The position numbers and the translations under genes are program-made. From assembly GCA_947053345.1 (NCBI GenBank), contig CAMRSM010000008.1, forward strand, positions 57,205-121,204: 64,000 nt of DNA, read 5' to 3'. Every line of letters starts with the position of its first letter. Positions within the stretch are counted from its first letter, which is position 1. The notes under the pieces were generated by a model. It worked only from the letters and a program-made list of their open reading frames with translations, was not told the origin of the DNA and did not search any database. Below are positions 51,874-62,065 of the stretch, piece by piece. This DNA comes from an uncultured Lachnospiraceae bacterium (GTDB lineage: Bacteria > Bacillota > Clostridia > Lachnospirales > Lachnospiraceae).

Positions 51874-52653
51874 CTACCCGAACGAAAAATGATCCACCGG
51901 GGCAACATCTTCCGCCAGATAATCAATCTCGATGTCCTCAAACAGTTCCACCTGACGGATTGCAATGCGCCCCATTTTCATCAGTTCCAGCACTCCTAAA
52001 AAAGTGACAATGAGCTCCATCTTGTCCCGGCTGCCCGAAAGCAGGCCGCGGAAACTAAAATGCCTGCACTGCATCCCAAAATGCTGGATCTGAAGGATTT
52101 TGTCCGAGAGATTGACCTCCTCCCGCTCGATGCGCCCGAAACGGCTGCGGATCGGGTCAATCTTGTCGGTCTGCCGCTTCATGACTGAACGGAAGACGGC
52201 GTGCAGCTTTGAGAGTGTCAGATCAGCCAAGAGTTCCTTAGCATGGATTTCCTCCTTGAAATCCGCGATTTCCGGCGGCACGGTGCTCCTCTTAAAAAGC
52301 ATCATCGAGGCATCCAGCTGACGGTCTTTCAGCTCCTGTGATATATATTTGTACATTTTATATTCCAGAAGCCGCTCGACAAGCTCCTGCCTTGGATCAA
52401 TGATCTCCCCATCCTCTTTTGCTTCCTTCGGCAGCAGCATCTCCGACTTAATCCGCAGCAAGGTCGCCGCCATGACAAGAAATTCACTCATCACATCGAG
52501 ATTCTTCCTCTCCATCTGGTGGATGTATTCCATGTACTGCTCCGTGATCTGCACGATCGGGATGTCATATATATTTATTTTATTCTTATCAATCAGATGA
52601 AGGAGCAGATCGAGCGGACCCTCGAACGCCTCCAACTTTACCGGTATTCCCAT
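51874..52653 (-). CDS. scpA: Segregation and condensation protein A
   Basis: 259 residues. Kleisin of the SMC complex: VKLEAFEGPLDLLLHLIDKNKINIYDIPI at the N-terminus, LVMAATLLRIKSEMLLP, and a C-terminal winged helix (VTFLGVLELMKMGRIAIRQVELFEDIEI). Start at the ATG 52653. It is followed by array B and then scpB. Confidence 0.96.
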   Translation of the reverse strand: MGIPVKLEAFEGPLDLLLHLIDKNKINIYDIPIVQITEQYMEYIHQMERKNLDVMSEFLVMAATLLRIKSEMLLPKEAKEDGEIIDPRQELVERLLEYKMYKYISQELKDRQLDASMMLFKRSTVPPEIADFKEEIHAKELLADLTLSKLHAVFRSVMKRQTDKIDPIRSRFGRIEREEVNLSDKILQIQHFGMQCRHFSFRGLLSGSRDKMELIVTFLGVLELMKMGRIAIRQVELFEDIEIDYLAEDVAPVDHFSFG

Positions 52654-52817
52654 ATTACACCATTCCAAGCGAATTTTTTCCGAAAAAACGGCTGCCGGAC
52701 GGTATCAAAGTCCGGCATACCCTATAACTATACTCATTTTTCCGGCAGTTGTCAAGAAGCTTGCGCCGTTTCATCCCAACAGCAAAATACGGCAATCCCG
52801 CAAGGTCTTGCGCGTCC

Positions 52818-54062
52818 CTAGCGTTTAAAATACTGCTTCCAAACCGACAAAAGCACATCCGAATATTTCGCCTTTGCCACCGCATCCGCAGTCACAAGGG
52901 GGACGCTTCCCAGTTCCTTCCCTTCATATACGAAAGAAGCGCGCCCGGCGGGTGTCCCTGCTGCAACCGGGGCATTCAGGCTTTCTTCGTATGTGAGCAC
53001 AAGCTCAATGGAATCCTTCTTAATATCCTTCCCGCACAGCTTCGCAAATTCCTGCTGCGGCACGAGTGCGATTTCTTTTGCCACGCCGGATCTTACCGGC
53101 ACACTTTTAATTTGATCTTCCGAGAAATCATGCCGGTATAACTGGTAATTTGCAAAACCGTAGTTTAACAGTTCCGCCGCCTCCTGAAATCTTGTTTTTG
53201 TGTCCGGTGCCGCCATGATAACCGCAATCAGGTTCATATCGTCACGCCTTGCCGTCGCGGAAAGACAGTACTTTGCAAGCCCGGTGGATCCTGTCTTTAA
53301 CCCGGTGATCCCCTGATAGGACTTGATCAGCTTATTTGTGTTTGTCAAGCCAAATTCCGTCTGCCCCCTTGACGTTGTATGTACAAAAGTATCCATCCAG
53401 ACCGTGGAGTAATTGCTGATCTCCGGATGGTTCATGATCAGCTCGCGCGACATTTTTGCCACGTCGAGGGCACAGGAATAATGTCCGTCCGTGTCCAGCC
53501 CGTAACAATTCACAAAATGAGTGTTTTCCATGCCAAGCTGCGCGGCGCGCTCGTTCATCTGCGCCACAAAAGCCTCCTCCGAGCCTGCGATGAATTCCGC
53601 CATAGCGACACTTGCGTCGTTTGCACTCGCGATGCTGATACATTTGATCATTGTCTCGACGGGCTGCTTCTCATAAGGTTCCAGATAGACCTGGGAGCCC
53701 CCCATTGACGCTGCGTGTTCGCTTACGCTCACCTCGTCCGTCAGGCTGATCTTCCCGCTCTGCACCGCCTCAAAGATCAGCAGCAGTGTCATAATCTTTG
53801 TGATACTTGCCGGGCGCAGCTGCTTGGTCGCATTCTTTTCCACAAGCACCTCGCCGGTGGAACCCTCCATAAGCACATACGCCTCGCTTGCCAGCGTAAT
53901 CTCCTCCGCCGCGGCACGCCGGCCCGGAAACAGGCCCGCTGTCAAAAAAATGACACAGCACAGCGCAATCAACTGTTTTACACCCTTTTTCCTGTTGTTT
54001 CTTTCTCTTTTTCCCTGGGTTCTTCCTGCCTTTTTTCCGTGTTCTGTCTTCATACATTCCAT
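52818..54062 (-). CDS. dacF: D-alanyl-D-alanine carboxypeptidase (DacF-like)
   Basis: 414 residues. Basic N-terminus and signal segment (LIALCCVIFLTAGLF), then RPASITKIMTLLL (S-x-x-K), ISIASANDASVAMAEF (S-A-N) and GLKTGSTGLAKYC (K-T-G), with a C-terminal beta domain. It removes the last D-Ala from stem peptides. Start at 54062 or 54053. It differs from the paralogue at 47941, so the region has two such enzymes either side of scpAB and the VTC pair. Confidence 0.93.
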   Translation of the reverse strand: MECMKTEHGKKAGRTQGKRERNNRKKGVKQLIALCCVIFLTAGLFPGRRAAAEEITLASEAYVLMEGSTGEVLVEKNATKQLRPASITKIMTLLLIFEAVQSGKISLTDEVSVSEHAASMGGSQVYLEPYEKQPVETMIKCISIASANDASVAMAEFIAGSEEAFVAQMNERAAQLGMENTHFVNCYGLDTDGHYSCALDVAKMSRELIMNHPEISNYSTVWMDTFVHTTSRGQTEFGLTNTNKLIKSYQGITGLKTGSTGLAKYCLSATARRDDMNLIAVIMAAPDTKTRFQEAAELLNYGFANYQLYRHDFSEDQIKSVPVRSGVAKEIALVPQQEFAKLCGKDIKKDSIELVLTYEESLNAPVAAGTPAGRASFVYEGKELGSVPLVTADAVAKAKYSDVLLSVWKQYFKR

Positions 54063-54198
54063 GTCCGCACGCACCTAAAAAATATCTTGTCATATTGTAC
54101 GGGCAGGCGGACGAATTTATTACTGAAAATGAACAAGCAAAAGACTGCTTTTTCGGCAGCCCACCTCATAGAATAGAAAAAAACGGTGGTTTTCTTCC

Positions 54199-54774
54199 AT
54201 GCCCAATCCCCGACGAAAAAACGCCCGCCACAGGAAAAAGTGCCGCAAAACGTTTTTTATTGTCCTTGCCGGCATTTTCATCCTAACCCTCCGCCCGGTA
54301 CTTTACCGGACACCGTGGCATCTTCCTTTCACGTTGCATTTTACGGAAAGCTATGTGCTGCTCGCGCCGGGTGACGGCTGCACCCTGAAGGTCAACGGCT
54401 TAGCTTCCATCGCATCCTGCAAAAGCTCTGTCCCCCTCGTGGCGACCGTCACGCAGGGCGGTTATGTCCGCGCCAGAAAATGCGGTAAAACGGTGATCAC
54501 CGCCACACTGCGCGGAAAGGGCGGAAAAAAAATCCGCTGCCTGGTCCAGGTAAGCGAACCAAACAAAAAAAGCCTTACCCTCCGCGTGAAACAAAGCGCT
54601 CATCTTTATCTGAAAGGGCTGCGCTTCCGTCTCGGGGTTAAATATAAAAGCGGTGACAGCCGGATTGCCAAAGTAACAGGCACGGGCAAAGTCACCGCTG
54701 TCAGCAAAGGAAAAACGGTCATTACCATCACCTACAAAGGAAAAAGTTTTGAGTGCAGTGTGACGGTAAAATAA
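54199..54774 (+). CDS. Small exported protein with two Ig-like (BIG2) repeats
   Basis: 191 residues. A strongly basic N-terminus (RRKNARHRKKCRK), one hydrophobic anchor (TFFIVLAGIFILTL), then two Ig-like units; the second has SRIAKVTGTGKVTAVSKGKTVITITYKGKS, a typical BIG2 strand pattern. GGTGG precedes the ATG. It is a lone plus-strand gene between dacF and a beta-lactamase-family gene. Its role is unknown, likely cell-surface. Confidence 0.75.
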   Translation: MPNPRRKNARHRKKCRKTFFIVLAGIFILTLRPVLYRTPWHLPFTLHFTESYVLLAPGDGCTLKVNGLASIASCKSSVPLVATVTQGGYVRARKCGKTVITATLRGKGGKKIRCLVQVSEPNKKSLTLRVKQSAHLYLKGLRFRLGVKYKSGDSRIAKVTGTGKVTAVSKGKTVITITYKGKSFECSVTVK

Positions 54775-54793
54775 TGACCGATCCTTCCGCAAT

Positions 54794-54831
54794 ATACGGC
54801 AGGAAACCAATCCGACCGTTCCCTGCCGTAT
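54794..54831. terminator. Bidirectional terminator
   Basis: ATACGGCAGG pairs with CCTGCCGTAT around 18 bases in the gap between converging genes. Confidence 0.75.
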
Positions 54832-54841
54832 TCCGCTTCTG

Positions 54842-56008
54842 TCAGGCAAGCTCACTCATAACAATATTTTTGATTTTCCGGATCAGCGTGCCTGCCTGTC
54901 CGATCCCGACCTGCTGTGTCCCAAAAAGCATGGTGATCCCATACATTGGCTCATTAGAGAAAAATGTGCCAAGCCAACCGTCCCAGCCATATTCTCCCTT
55001 GCCCGAAAACAGCATCGTCCCCGCCTCGTCCTCACAGACACGCATCAGGCTGCCATAAGTGTAGCCTCCCATCCAGACCCAGCCCTGCCATAAGTACGGC
55101 TTCTGGTTTCCGTTCAGGCCGCCGTGGGTCATATAGCGCACCGCGGCAGCAGGCAACAGTTGTTTTCCCTTCCATTTCCCATCATCCAAAAGCATCTGCG
55201 CAAACTTCGAATAATCGTCAAGCGTCGAGCACAGCCCGGCACCGCCGGATTGGAAAGCAGGGATCACATCCCGCTCGTAGCGCAGTCCAAGATGGTCGGT
55301 GCGAAACTCCGCAAGTCCCTTTTCGCTGTAATCATAAACTCTGGCAAAACGCTCCCGCTTCTCCTTCGGCACGTAAAAATCCGTATCCTCCATCCCGAGC
55401 GGCTCAAAGAAATTTTTATTCAGGAAGTCACGGAAAGACATGCCGCTAATTTCCTCCACCAGAGCACCGAGGACATCTGCGGACGCGCCGTAGCAAAAGC
55501 GCGCACCCGGCTCAAACGCAAGTTCCGCCGCCGATATTTTCTGCGCAAATTCCCGCGTGGTCATCGGGTCATTTCCGTACAGCCGATCCGCAAGCTCCCC
55601 GAACACCTGACCGCTCTGCCTGCCCCACGGCGTGTCGTCCGGATAAACGATACCTGAAGTCATATTCATCAGGTCGCGCACCATGATCGGTGTTTTGGCA
55701 GGAACACTTCCCCCTTCCTGATAGACACGGGCATTCCAAAAACATGGCAGATATTCCCCAAGCCAGCCGCCAAGGTCAAGCTTCCCCTGCGCCGCCAGAA
55801 GCATTACTGCCGCCGCAGTCACAGGCTTTGTCATGGAATACATCCGAAATATCGTATCCCTCGTCATTTTTATGCCATGCTCAAGATCCCGGAACCCGTC
55901 TTCGCAGTAAACCTGCTCCACACCGTTTTTTAAAACAAGTACATTTGCACCCGCAACATCCCCGCGCGCGGTCGCGCGCTGCAATGCCGCATCAATCTTC
56001 TCTTTCAT
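54842..56008 (-). CDS. Beta-lactamase-family serine hydrolase (class C-like)
   Basis: 388 residues. Nucleophile S-x-x-K in YSMTKPVTAAAVM (about 60), Tyr motif in FCYGASADVLG (about 173), and HGGLNGNQKPYLWQG near the C-terminus. No signal peptide, so probably cytoplasmic. Relatives are esterases or D-amino-acid peptidases rather than resistance enzymes; the substrate cannot be told. Confidence 0.9.
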   Translation of the reverse strand: MKEKIDAALQRATARGDVAGANVLVLKNGVEQVYCEDGFRDLEHGIKMTRDTIFRMYSMTKPVTAAAVMLLAAQGKLDLGGWLGEYLPCFWNARVYQEGGSVPAKTPIMVRDLMNMTSGIVYPDDTPWGRQSGQVFGELADRLYGNDPMTTREFAQKISAAELAFEPGARFCYGASADVLGALVEEISGMSFRDFLNKNFFEPLGMEDTDFYVPKEKRERFARVYDYSEKGLAEFRTDHLGLRYERDVIPAFQSGGAGLCSTLDDYSKFAQMLLDDGKWKGKQLLPAAAVRYMTHGGLNGNQKPYLWQGWVWMGGYTYGSLMRVCEDEAGTMLFSGKGEYGWDGWLGTFFSNEPMYGITMLFGTQQVGIGQAGTLIRKIKNIVMSELA

Positions 56009-56128
56009 CCCTTCCTCCTTTTCCTCTGCGCCAAAGCCGGCACAACATTTATTTTTCCGGCCGTTTTGAAAAACAGTACTTTCCGCATACCAATGCAGTA
56101 TAATACAGTCTTAACAATTCTGCAAAAA

Positions 56129-56836
56129 TTACAGAATGATATACGGGGAATCTTTCTCTCTCCTTTGATACACCTCTTCCAGCGAATGGATCACCTCTTT
56201 TTTCGGCCGTACCGGATTTTCCTCATGGCTTGACACAAGGTATGTTACGTCAAGCTTCTTTAATACGGCGAGCATCTCCTGCAATTTCTGGACATTGTAG
56301 ACCATTTTTACGACATATCCGGATTCCGCAGGTTGCAGTCCGTTTCCGTCTGCCCGATCCTTTTGTGTCCCATCTGTTTCGCCACCCCCCGCATGTCCCG
56401 CAGGAAACCGCTTTCCGGCCGCATACAGCGCATCCCCGCAAAATGCGTACTCCCTGCCGTAACAAAGCGCGACACAGTCCTTCGCGTGGCTTGACGGGAG
56501 CGGAAGCAGCCGGATGGGAAGCGAGGGGTCTAACACGGTCTCCCCTTCCACCACATTCCCGCTTCCCACATGCTTTAAGGTCTCCCGCCCTGCAAATAGT
56601 GCCCTGCAGACGACCGACCCCATATTTTCCGTATGGTCAGCGTGAAAATGCGACAATATTACGACCACATCCTTCCCGATGGCCGCAATGCGCTCTCTCG
56701 CCTCCCGGCAGCTTCCCACATCGTACACATAGACACAAGAATCGGTCTCAATAAAAAATACATCCGCAGACAGTGGGACATCGCTTGCCGGAAGATACGT
56801 GATCCTACCGGATAAGTTCCTCAAAATGCCTGACAT
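56129..56836 (-). CDS. Metallo-beta-lactamase-fold hydrolase
   Basis: 235 residues. Metal motif SHFHADHTENMGS (HxHxDH, about 62-67), Asp in CGDALYAAG (about 135) and a late His in VSSHEENPV. Part of the glyoxalase-II-like group; substrate unknown. The start at 56836 (GGGAG upstream) overlaps the end of the DUF523 gene by 32 bp, implying coupling. Confidence 0.9.
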   Translation of the reverse strand: MSGILRNLSGRITYLPASDVPLSADVFFIETDSCVYVYDVGSCREARERIAAIGKDVVVILSHFHADHTENMGSVVCRALFAGRETLKHVGSGNVVEGETVLDPSLPIRLLPLPSSHAKDCVALCYGREYAFCGDALYAAGKRFPAGHAGGGETDGTQKDRADGNGLQPAESGYVVKMVYNVQKLQEMLAVLKKLDVTYLVSSHEENPVRPKKEVIHSLEEVYQRREKDSPYIIL

Positions 56837-57287
56837 AGTCCTCTCTCCCTTTTCCGCAAAAGGCCGCGGCATCAAAGACCGGGATTCCCGTCTGGCGCAG
56901 CGCCCGCGCAAACATCCCCTCGCCGGGAACCAGCCGTCCCGTAAAACTTCCGTCATAAACCTGTTCCACCCCGCAGGACGGGCTTCGCGGCTGTAAGATT
57001 GCCGCCGTGATTTCCTCCTCCCGTATCCTGTCAAGCACCGCCTTTACTCCCGCACGGAAACATGCATCCACATTCTCGCCCGCCCGGTTGATAGCCACGC
57101 CGTCCACCAGTTCAACAGGTACGCGCGGCACGGGAAGCCCTCCTTCCACCTCCGGGCAGACCTCCATGACTTCAACCGCCTTTTCTTTTAGGTAACGTAC
57201 CAGCGCTTCGCTGTAATTATTCCCGCCGTCATACTTACAATTACGCCCTAACAGACAGGCGCTGACCAGCACTTTTTTCTTTCCCAT
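56805..57287 (-). CDS. DUF523 protein
   Basis: 160 residues. Family signature VSACLLGRNCKYDGG at the N-terminus, EVCPEVEGGLPVPRVP, and LQPRSPSCGVEQVYDGSFTG with conserved cysteines that probably bind metal. Function unknown. AAGGAGGGG lies before the ATG at 57287. Confidence 0.92.
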   Translation of the reverse strand: MGKKKVLVSACLLGRNCKYDGGNNYSEALVRYLKEKAVEVMEVCPEVEGGLPVPRVPVELVDGVAINRAGENVDACFRAGVKAVLDRIREEEITAAILQPRSPSCGVEQVYDGSFTGRLVPGEGMFARALRQTGIPVFDAAAFCGKGREDYVRHFEELIR

Positions 57288-57339
57288 AATTTCCCCTCCT
57301 TCAAAACGGTACCGGCTGCAAGATCTCTCCCAGCACTTT

Positions 57340-58146
57340 TCATTCTTCCGTTTGGGACGGGCTGCTTTTTGAAGCCGGGGCATTTTCCATTCCCCCGCCT
57401 TTTTCACAAATTTTGGGAAGCAGCACATACAGCAGCAATCCGGCGGCAACGACCACGACCGAGATCAGCTGCGAAGTGGACATCCACCCAATGCTCCCAC
57501 GGTAGTCATTTCGCCAAAATTCGACCACAAACCTTCCCACCCCGTAAAGCATAAGATAAGCGGATGCCACGCGCCCGTTCCTCGGTCTTTTGGACGCGTA
57601 AAACAGCAGCAGACCGCAGATCAGAAAATCTCCCGCCGAGGAGATCAGCTGTGTCGGGACAAGCGTTACACCATTCGGCGCAAATTTTGAATTGCGGAAC
57701 GTAATGCCGTACCAGGCATCCGTCTCCCTCCCATAACAGCAGCCCGCAAAAAAGCATCCAAGCCTGCCGAGTCCCTGCGCCAATGCCACTGACGGCATGA
57801 CAAGGTCAAAATATTTCAGGAAACTGACCTTTTTTTTGCGGCAGTAAAAAAAGCTGACCAGCACCCCGCCGATAATGCCGCCGTAAACAACATACCCGTT
57901 CTTAAAATCCCACAAAATCGACGGATTTTTTATAATTGCCGGAAGCTCCACGATATAGTACAAAAGCCTTGTCCCGGCCAAACCGCCCACCATCGCGCAA
58001 ACGAGAATCCCCCACAGGATATCCTCGCTCAGGCCAAATTTCTTACTGCGGCGCACACACAAATAGTACGCGCTTAAAAAACCGAGTGCGATCATCAGCC
58101 CGTACATATGGATCGTTACCGGTCCGATGGAAATATCATTAAACAT
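57340..58146 (-). CDS. lgt: Prolipoprotein diacylglyceryl transferase
   Basis: 268 residues, about seven membrane helices. Lgt adds diacylglycerol to the lipobox Cys of prolipoproteins. Conserved: GLMIALGFLSAY, GGLAGTRLLYYI, YGGIIGG, GRLGCFFAGCCYG (about 132-144) and the C-terminal GRFVVEFWRND. The window's lipoproteins (11536, 12267) are natural substrates. Two ATG choices: 58146 or 58152. Confidence 0.95.
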   Translation of the reverse strand: MFNDISIGPVTIHMYGLMIALGFLSAYYLCVRRSKKFGLSEDILWGILVCAMVGGLAGTRLLYYIVELPAIIKNPSILWDFKNGYVVYGGIIGGVLVSFFYCRKKKVSFLKYFDLVMPSVALAQGLGRLGCFFAGCCYGRETDAWYGITFRNSKFAPNGVTLVPTQLISSAGDFLICGLLLFYASKRPRNGRVASAYLMLYGVGRFVVEFWRNDYRGSIGWMSTSQLISVVVVAAGLLLYVLLPKICEKGGGMENAPASKSSPSQTEE

Positions 58147-58202
58147 ACACATACCTCTTTTCTTATTTGTTGGTTTCACCGTGCCCTTTCACCGTAAGAG
58201 CG

Positions 58203-61200
58203 CTACTCAATGCTTTTCAGGGATTCGATCATATCAATTTTTTTCAGTTTGAAATGCATCATCATGCCGATAATCACCGCGAACAGCACCGTCAGCAGAC
58301 CGCTGTAAAGAAAACTTACCGGTTTGATGATGTGCCCGAACATCACCATATCAACCTCGCAGGTCGTGATCACATAGCCGTGCAAAAGCTTCCCGCCCGC
58401 CATGCCAAGCAGGATGCCGATCAGCGTCAGCAGCACATTCTCGCGGTACACATAACCGCTCACCTCCGCGTCGTAAAACCCTAAGACTTTTAAGGTTGCG
58501 AGCTCGCGCCGGCGCTCGGTGATGTTGATATTGCTGAGATTGTAAAGTACAACAAATGCCAGCAGACCCGCACATATAATCAAAACATAGGTGATGATAT
58601 TCAGGCTTTGCAGCATGTCATCAATCTGTTTTTGCAGGGTGCTTGTCACCATGACCGAAGTCACGATCTCATTTTCCCTTAAGATATCCGCCGCGACCCG
58701 CTCCTCATCCGCCGCCGCGTCCGCCGTGAATCTTAAGAAGCATTCGTTGTATATCGGTTTTTCCCCAAAAATCTGTTCATACGTACTTTCCGTCATAAAC
58801 ACGTAATGATAAATATAGTTCTCTGCCACCGCTTCAACCTTGACCGGATAAAACACCGAAGCATCCGGTTCAAGCTGTACCGTATCCCCCGCCTGCACCT
58901 TCAACATCCTTGCCAGCTTTTCCGTGATGATGACCCCGCCATCGCGGATGGAATATTCCGTTTTTGAGGCGCGGTCACGGAAGCAGAAGAACTTCCCAAA
59001 TGCCGCCGCATCCGGCAGCACGACGATGCTGATGCTCTTTGTTATCCCGTTTGCCGTGATATCGAGGGTACTCTCCCTGGCAAAGGAGATATCCGCGATA
59101 TCGGGATTTTCTGAAAACCACTGCCACAGGGTATTTTTCTCTTCCTGCGCTGCCTTGTCCCGGATCGAGACTGAGCTGTCATACCGCCATAGCTGCCCGT
59201 ACTGGATCTGCGCCATGACACCGATGGAATCCTTCAGCCCGAAACCTACCAAAAGAAGCGCCATACAGCTTCCGATGCCGATAACCGTCATAAAAAATCG
59301 TTTCTTATAGCGGAACATATTGCGCAGCGACGCTTTCCAGGTAAAACTTAAATGCTTCCAGATAAGACCGACCCGCTCGAGAAAAATCCGCTTTCCTGCC
59401 TTTGGTGCCGTCGGGCGCATCAGTGAGGCCGGCTGCTCCTTAAATGCCCTCATGCATGCGGAAAGGGTGGCGGCAAGCGTACAGACGACCGCAAGGACAA
59501 CAGCCATGACCGAGTAGTACGCGTGGATCGGCATCACCACACCCGGCAGACATGGATACATCAGCTTATACGTTGTAATGACAATGTACGGAAATATCTT
59601 CCCGCCGGAAAAAACACCGATCACGCTTCCAATCAGCGTCGCATACAGCGCATACTTAATATATTTCCCCGCCACTGCCCTGCGGGTGTAACCAAGCGCC
59701 TTGAGCGTACCAATCTGCGTGCGCCCTTCATCCACCATACGTGTCATGGTCGTCAGGCTGACCAACGCCGCGACAAGAAAGAAAATAGCAGGGAACACCA
59801 TACTGATGGCATCCATGCGGTCGGCATCCTGTCCAAAACCGACATAAGATTCAATGGTGTTCCGGTCAAGGATGTACCACTCCGGGATCTCCATATCCGC
59901 AATTTCCCCACGGCTGTCCTCAATCTCGCGGTACGCCTTGGCGATCGCTTCCTTGTTCTTGGCAAGTGAAGCGTAATATTCTTCTTTAGCGTCTGCAAGA
60001 TCCTGCTGTTTCTGTTTTAACGACTGCTCCGTCCCGTCAAGTTCTTCTGCCGCCAAAACAAGCGCATCCTCCGCCTCCTGCTTCCTGCCCGCAAGCTCGG
60101 CTTCCTGCCCTGCCACTTCCTGCTCTTTTTCCTCAAGCAGCGCGCGCGCCTGCGCCACCTGCTCCTCTGCCTTTATGATCTCCTCCTCGGATATACCCAT
60201 GACTGCCAATATCCGTTTGATATCATCCGGTCCCTGGCTGATTGCTTTAAGCTGCTCTACATACGCCTCATATTCCTCTCTGGCGGCAGTTACCGGCGCT
60301 TCCTCCTTCGCAAGCTTTTCCCAGGCTTTTTCCAATTCCTGTTTCGCCCCGGCAAGCTGCGTGTCATACTCGGCAAAACGCCCCGGCAATTCTTCCCATT
60401 CTTTTGCGAGCTGGGCTCTTCCCTCCTCAACCTGTGCAAAACCATCGGCCACCGCCTGCTCCACGTCAAGGATTTCCTGTTCCCCGTCAAAAAGTGCCCG
60501 CTCATTCTCCTGCACTTTTTCAAACGCTTCCTCAAGTTCTTTGTAGGCATCCGCCTGAACCTCGCCAAGACGCAGTTTTGCGCGTTCCCTGCCAACCGCC
60601 TCAAGCGCCCCGCGCTTATCCCCCACGAGATCGTCATACGCATCCTCATAGGAATTGAGTTCCTTCGTACCGTCAAATACGACATAGATTTCCGCGTAGT
60701 AATCCACCGTGAAGCATTCCGGCACAAGCACGACATACCCCGCAATCTTCCCATTGCCAATCGTCCCTGAGCCCCGCGCAGAGGACATATAGCGCCCCGT
60801 GCGGACTGCGCCCACGATGGTCACGGTATTTTCCGCAAGCGTATCCGAAATCTCATTCTCTGTCCCGGAATGAAACGTCAATGTATCCCCGATATGGAAA
60901 CCGCGGCTTTCCATAAAACTCTGGTCCACGGCACACTCTGCGGCATCTTTTGGCAGCCTGCCCTCCATCACAAGGTATTCATTGATCTGGTCCGTCATGG
61001 AATACAGGCGCACGGCGACATCCGCGTCCCCGTGCCTTAAAAGGACATCCGCCGAAAACGCGCCGCAGACTGTCCGTACACCGTCCGCCCCTTTTATGGC
61101 ATCGACATCCGCATCGCTTAGGCCAAGCGGGGAGACGATGCGGACATCCATCATATTCGAATCATCATAAAAGGAATCCGCCGTAAGGAGCATGTTGGTC

Positions 61201-61322
61201 TTGCAGGCACGCAGCCCTGCAAACATTGCCACCCCAAGCGCCGACATCAGCAGGATGGAAATGAAGCGTTGCAGCGAACCATGTATCTCCCTTTGAAATT
61301 CCTTCCGCAAAGCATTCTTCAT
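58203..61322 (-). CDS. FtsX/MacB-type ABC transporter permease with coiled-coil domain
   Basis: 1039 residues. Membrane helix near 25-45, an extracytoplasmic MacB-like domain (about 50-240), then a long coiled coil (about 245-470, rich in Glu/Ala/Lys such as LAKEWEELPGRF). Two FtsX four-helix modules follow (about 500-640 and about 900-1030) with a second periplasm-type domain between. Such proteins move lipids or peptides, or transmit ATPase work to the outside. Co-transcribed with the ATPase just upstream (61344). GGAGG precedes the ATG. Confidence 0.92.
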   Translation of the reverse strand: MKNALRKEFQREIHGSLQRFISILLMSALGVAMFAGLRACKTNMLLTADSFYDDSNMMDVRIVSPLGLSDADVDAIKGADGVRTVCGAFSADVLLRHGDADVAVRLYSMTDQINEYLVMEGRLPKDAAECAVDQSFMESRGFHIGDTLTFHSGTENEISDTLAENTVTIVGAVRTGRYMSSARGSGTIGNGKIAGYVVLVPECFTVDYYAEIYVVFDGTKELNSYEDAYDDLVGDKRGALEAVGRERAKLRLGEVQADAYKELEEAFEKVQENERALFDGEQEILDVEQAVADGFAQVEEGRAQLAKEWEELPGRFAEYDTQLAGAKQELEKAWEKLAKEEAPVTAAREEYEAYVEQLKAISQGPDDIKRILAVMGISEEEIIKAEEQVAQARALLEEKEQEVAGQEAELAGRKQEAEDALVLAAEELDGTEQSLKQKQQDLADAKEEYYASLAKNKEAIAKAYREIEDSRGEIADMEIPEWYILDRNTIESYVGFGQDADRMDAISMVFPAIFFLVAALVSLTTMTRMVDEGRTQIGTLKALGYTRRAVAGKYIKYALYATLIGSVIGVFSGGKIFPYIVITTYKLMYPCLPGVVMPIHAYYSVMAVVLAVVCTLAATLSACMRAFKEQPASLMRPTAPKAGKRIFLERVGLIWKHLSFTWKASLRNMFRYKKRFFMTVIGIGSCMALLLVGFGLKDSIGVMAQIQYGQLWRYDSSVSIRDKAAQEEKNTLWQWFSENPDIADISFARESTLDITANGITKSISIVVLPDAAAFGKFFCFRDRASKTEYSIRDGGVIITEKLARMLKVQAGDTVQLEPDASVFYPVKVEAVAENYIYHYVFMTESTYEQIFGEKPIYNECFLRFTADAAADEERVAADILRENEIVTSVMVTSTLQKQIDDMLQSLNIITYVLIICAGLLAFVVLYNLSNINITERRRELATLKVLGFYDAEVSGYVYRENVLLTLIGILLGMAGGKLLHGYVITTCEVDMVMFGHIIKPVSFLYSGLLTVLFAVIIGMMMHFKLKKIDMIESLKSIE

Positions 61323-61343
61323 GCTTGCTCCTCCTTTCCCTCG

Positions 61344-62045
61344 CTACCATTCGATCCCCATCACATCCACCGGATCCGTATTTTTCGTCACCTCGCCCAC
61401 CTTGCCGTTTTTGATGCGGATCACTTTGTCCGCCATCGGCGCGATTGCTGAATTGTGGGTAATGACAATGACCGTCATCCCCTTATCCCGGCAGGTGTCC
61501 TGCAAAAGCTTTAAAATCTGCTTCCCCGTATTGTAGTCCAGCGCCCCCGTCGGCTCGTCGCAGAGCAACAGCTTTGGATTTTTCGCGAGTGCCCTCGCGA
61601 TGGAGACGCGCTGCTGTTCCCCGCCGGAAAGCTGTGCCGGGAAATTCCCCATACGCCCGGCAAGACCCACCTCCGCGAGAACTTCCTCCGCACCACGCGG
61701 GTTTTTGCAGATTTGCAGAGCCAGTTCTACATTTTCCTTCGCTGTCAGATTCTGCACAAGATTGTAGAATTGAAACACAAAGCCAATGTCATTCCTACGG
61801 TAAGTCGTCAGGCGCTTCTCACGGTACTTACTGATATCCTCCCCGTCCACAACAACACTGCCGCCGTCGCACACATCCATGCCTCCGAGAATGTTGAGTA
61901 CCGTCGTCTTGCCTGCCCCGGAAGGTCCGGCGACAACAACAAACTCCCCCTTTTCCACTTCAAAACTAATCCCGTCCGAAGCATGGATCGTTACATCCCC
62001 CATTTGATATGTCTTCTTAACATCCTTCAATTCCACAAATGCCAT
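61344..62045 (-). CDS. ABC transporter ATP-binding protein (LolD/MacB type)
   Basis: 233 residues. Walker [10 protein letters not shown] (about 42-50), signature [15 protein letters not shown] (about 143), Walker [13 protein letters not shown] and His-loop VITHNS. It powers the permease that follows. Start at the ATG 62045 after AAGGAGG. It lies 21 bp after the phosphorylase gene, so the three genes form one operon. Confidence 0.95.
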   Translation of the reverse strand: MAFVELKDVKKTYQMGDVTIHASDGISFEVEKGEFVVVAGPSGAGKTTVLNILGGMDVCDGGSVVVDGEDISKYREKRLTTYRRNDIGFVFQFYNLVQNLTAKENVELALQICKNPRGAEEVLAEVGLAGRMGNFPAQLSGGEQQRVSIARALAKNPKLLLCDEPTGALDYNTGKQILKLLQDTCRDKGMTVIVITHNSAIAPMADKVIRIKNGKVGEVTKNTDPVDVMGIEW

Positions 62046-62065
62046 CGCAAACCTCCTTATGATCC

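Noticed and set aside
51445-52007. Long overlapping frames on both strands across array B with repeated peptides
   Set aside because: They are read through the tandem DNA repeat and overlap scpB and scpA; the structure is at nucleic-acid level.
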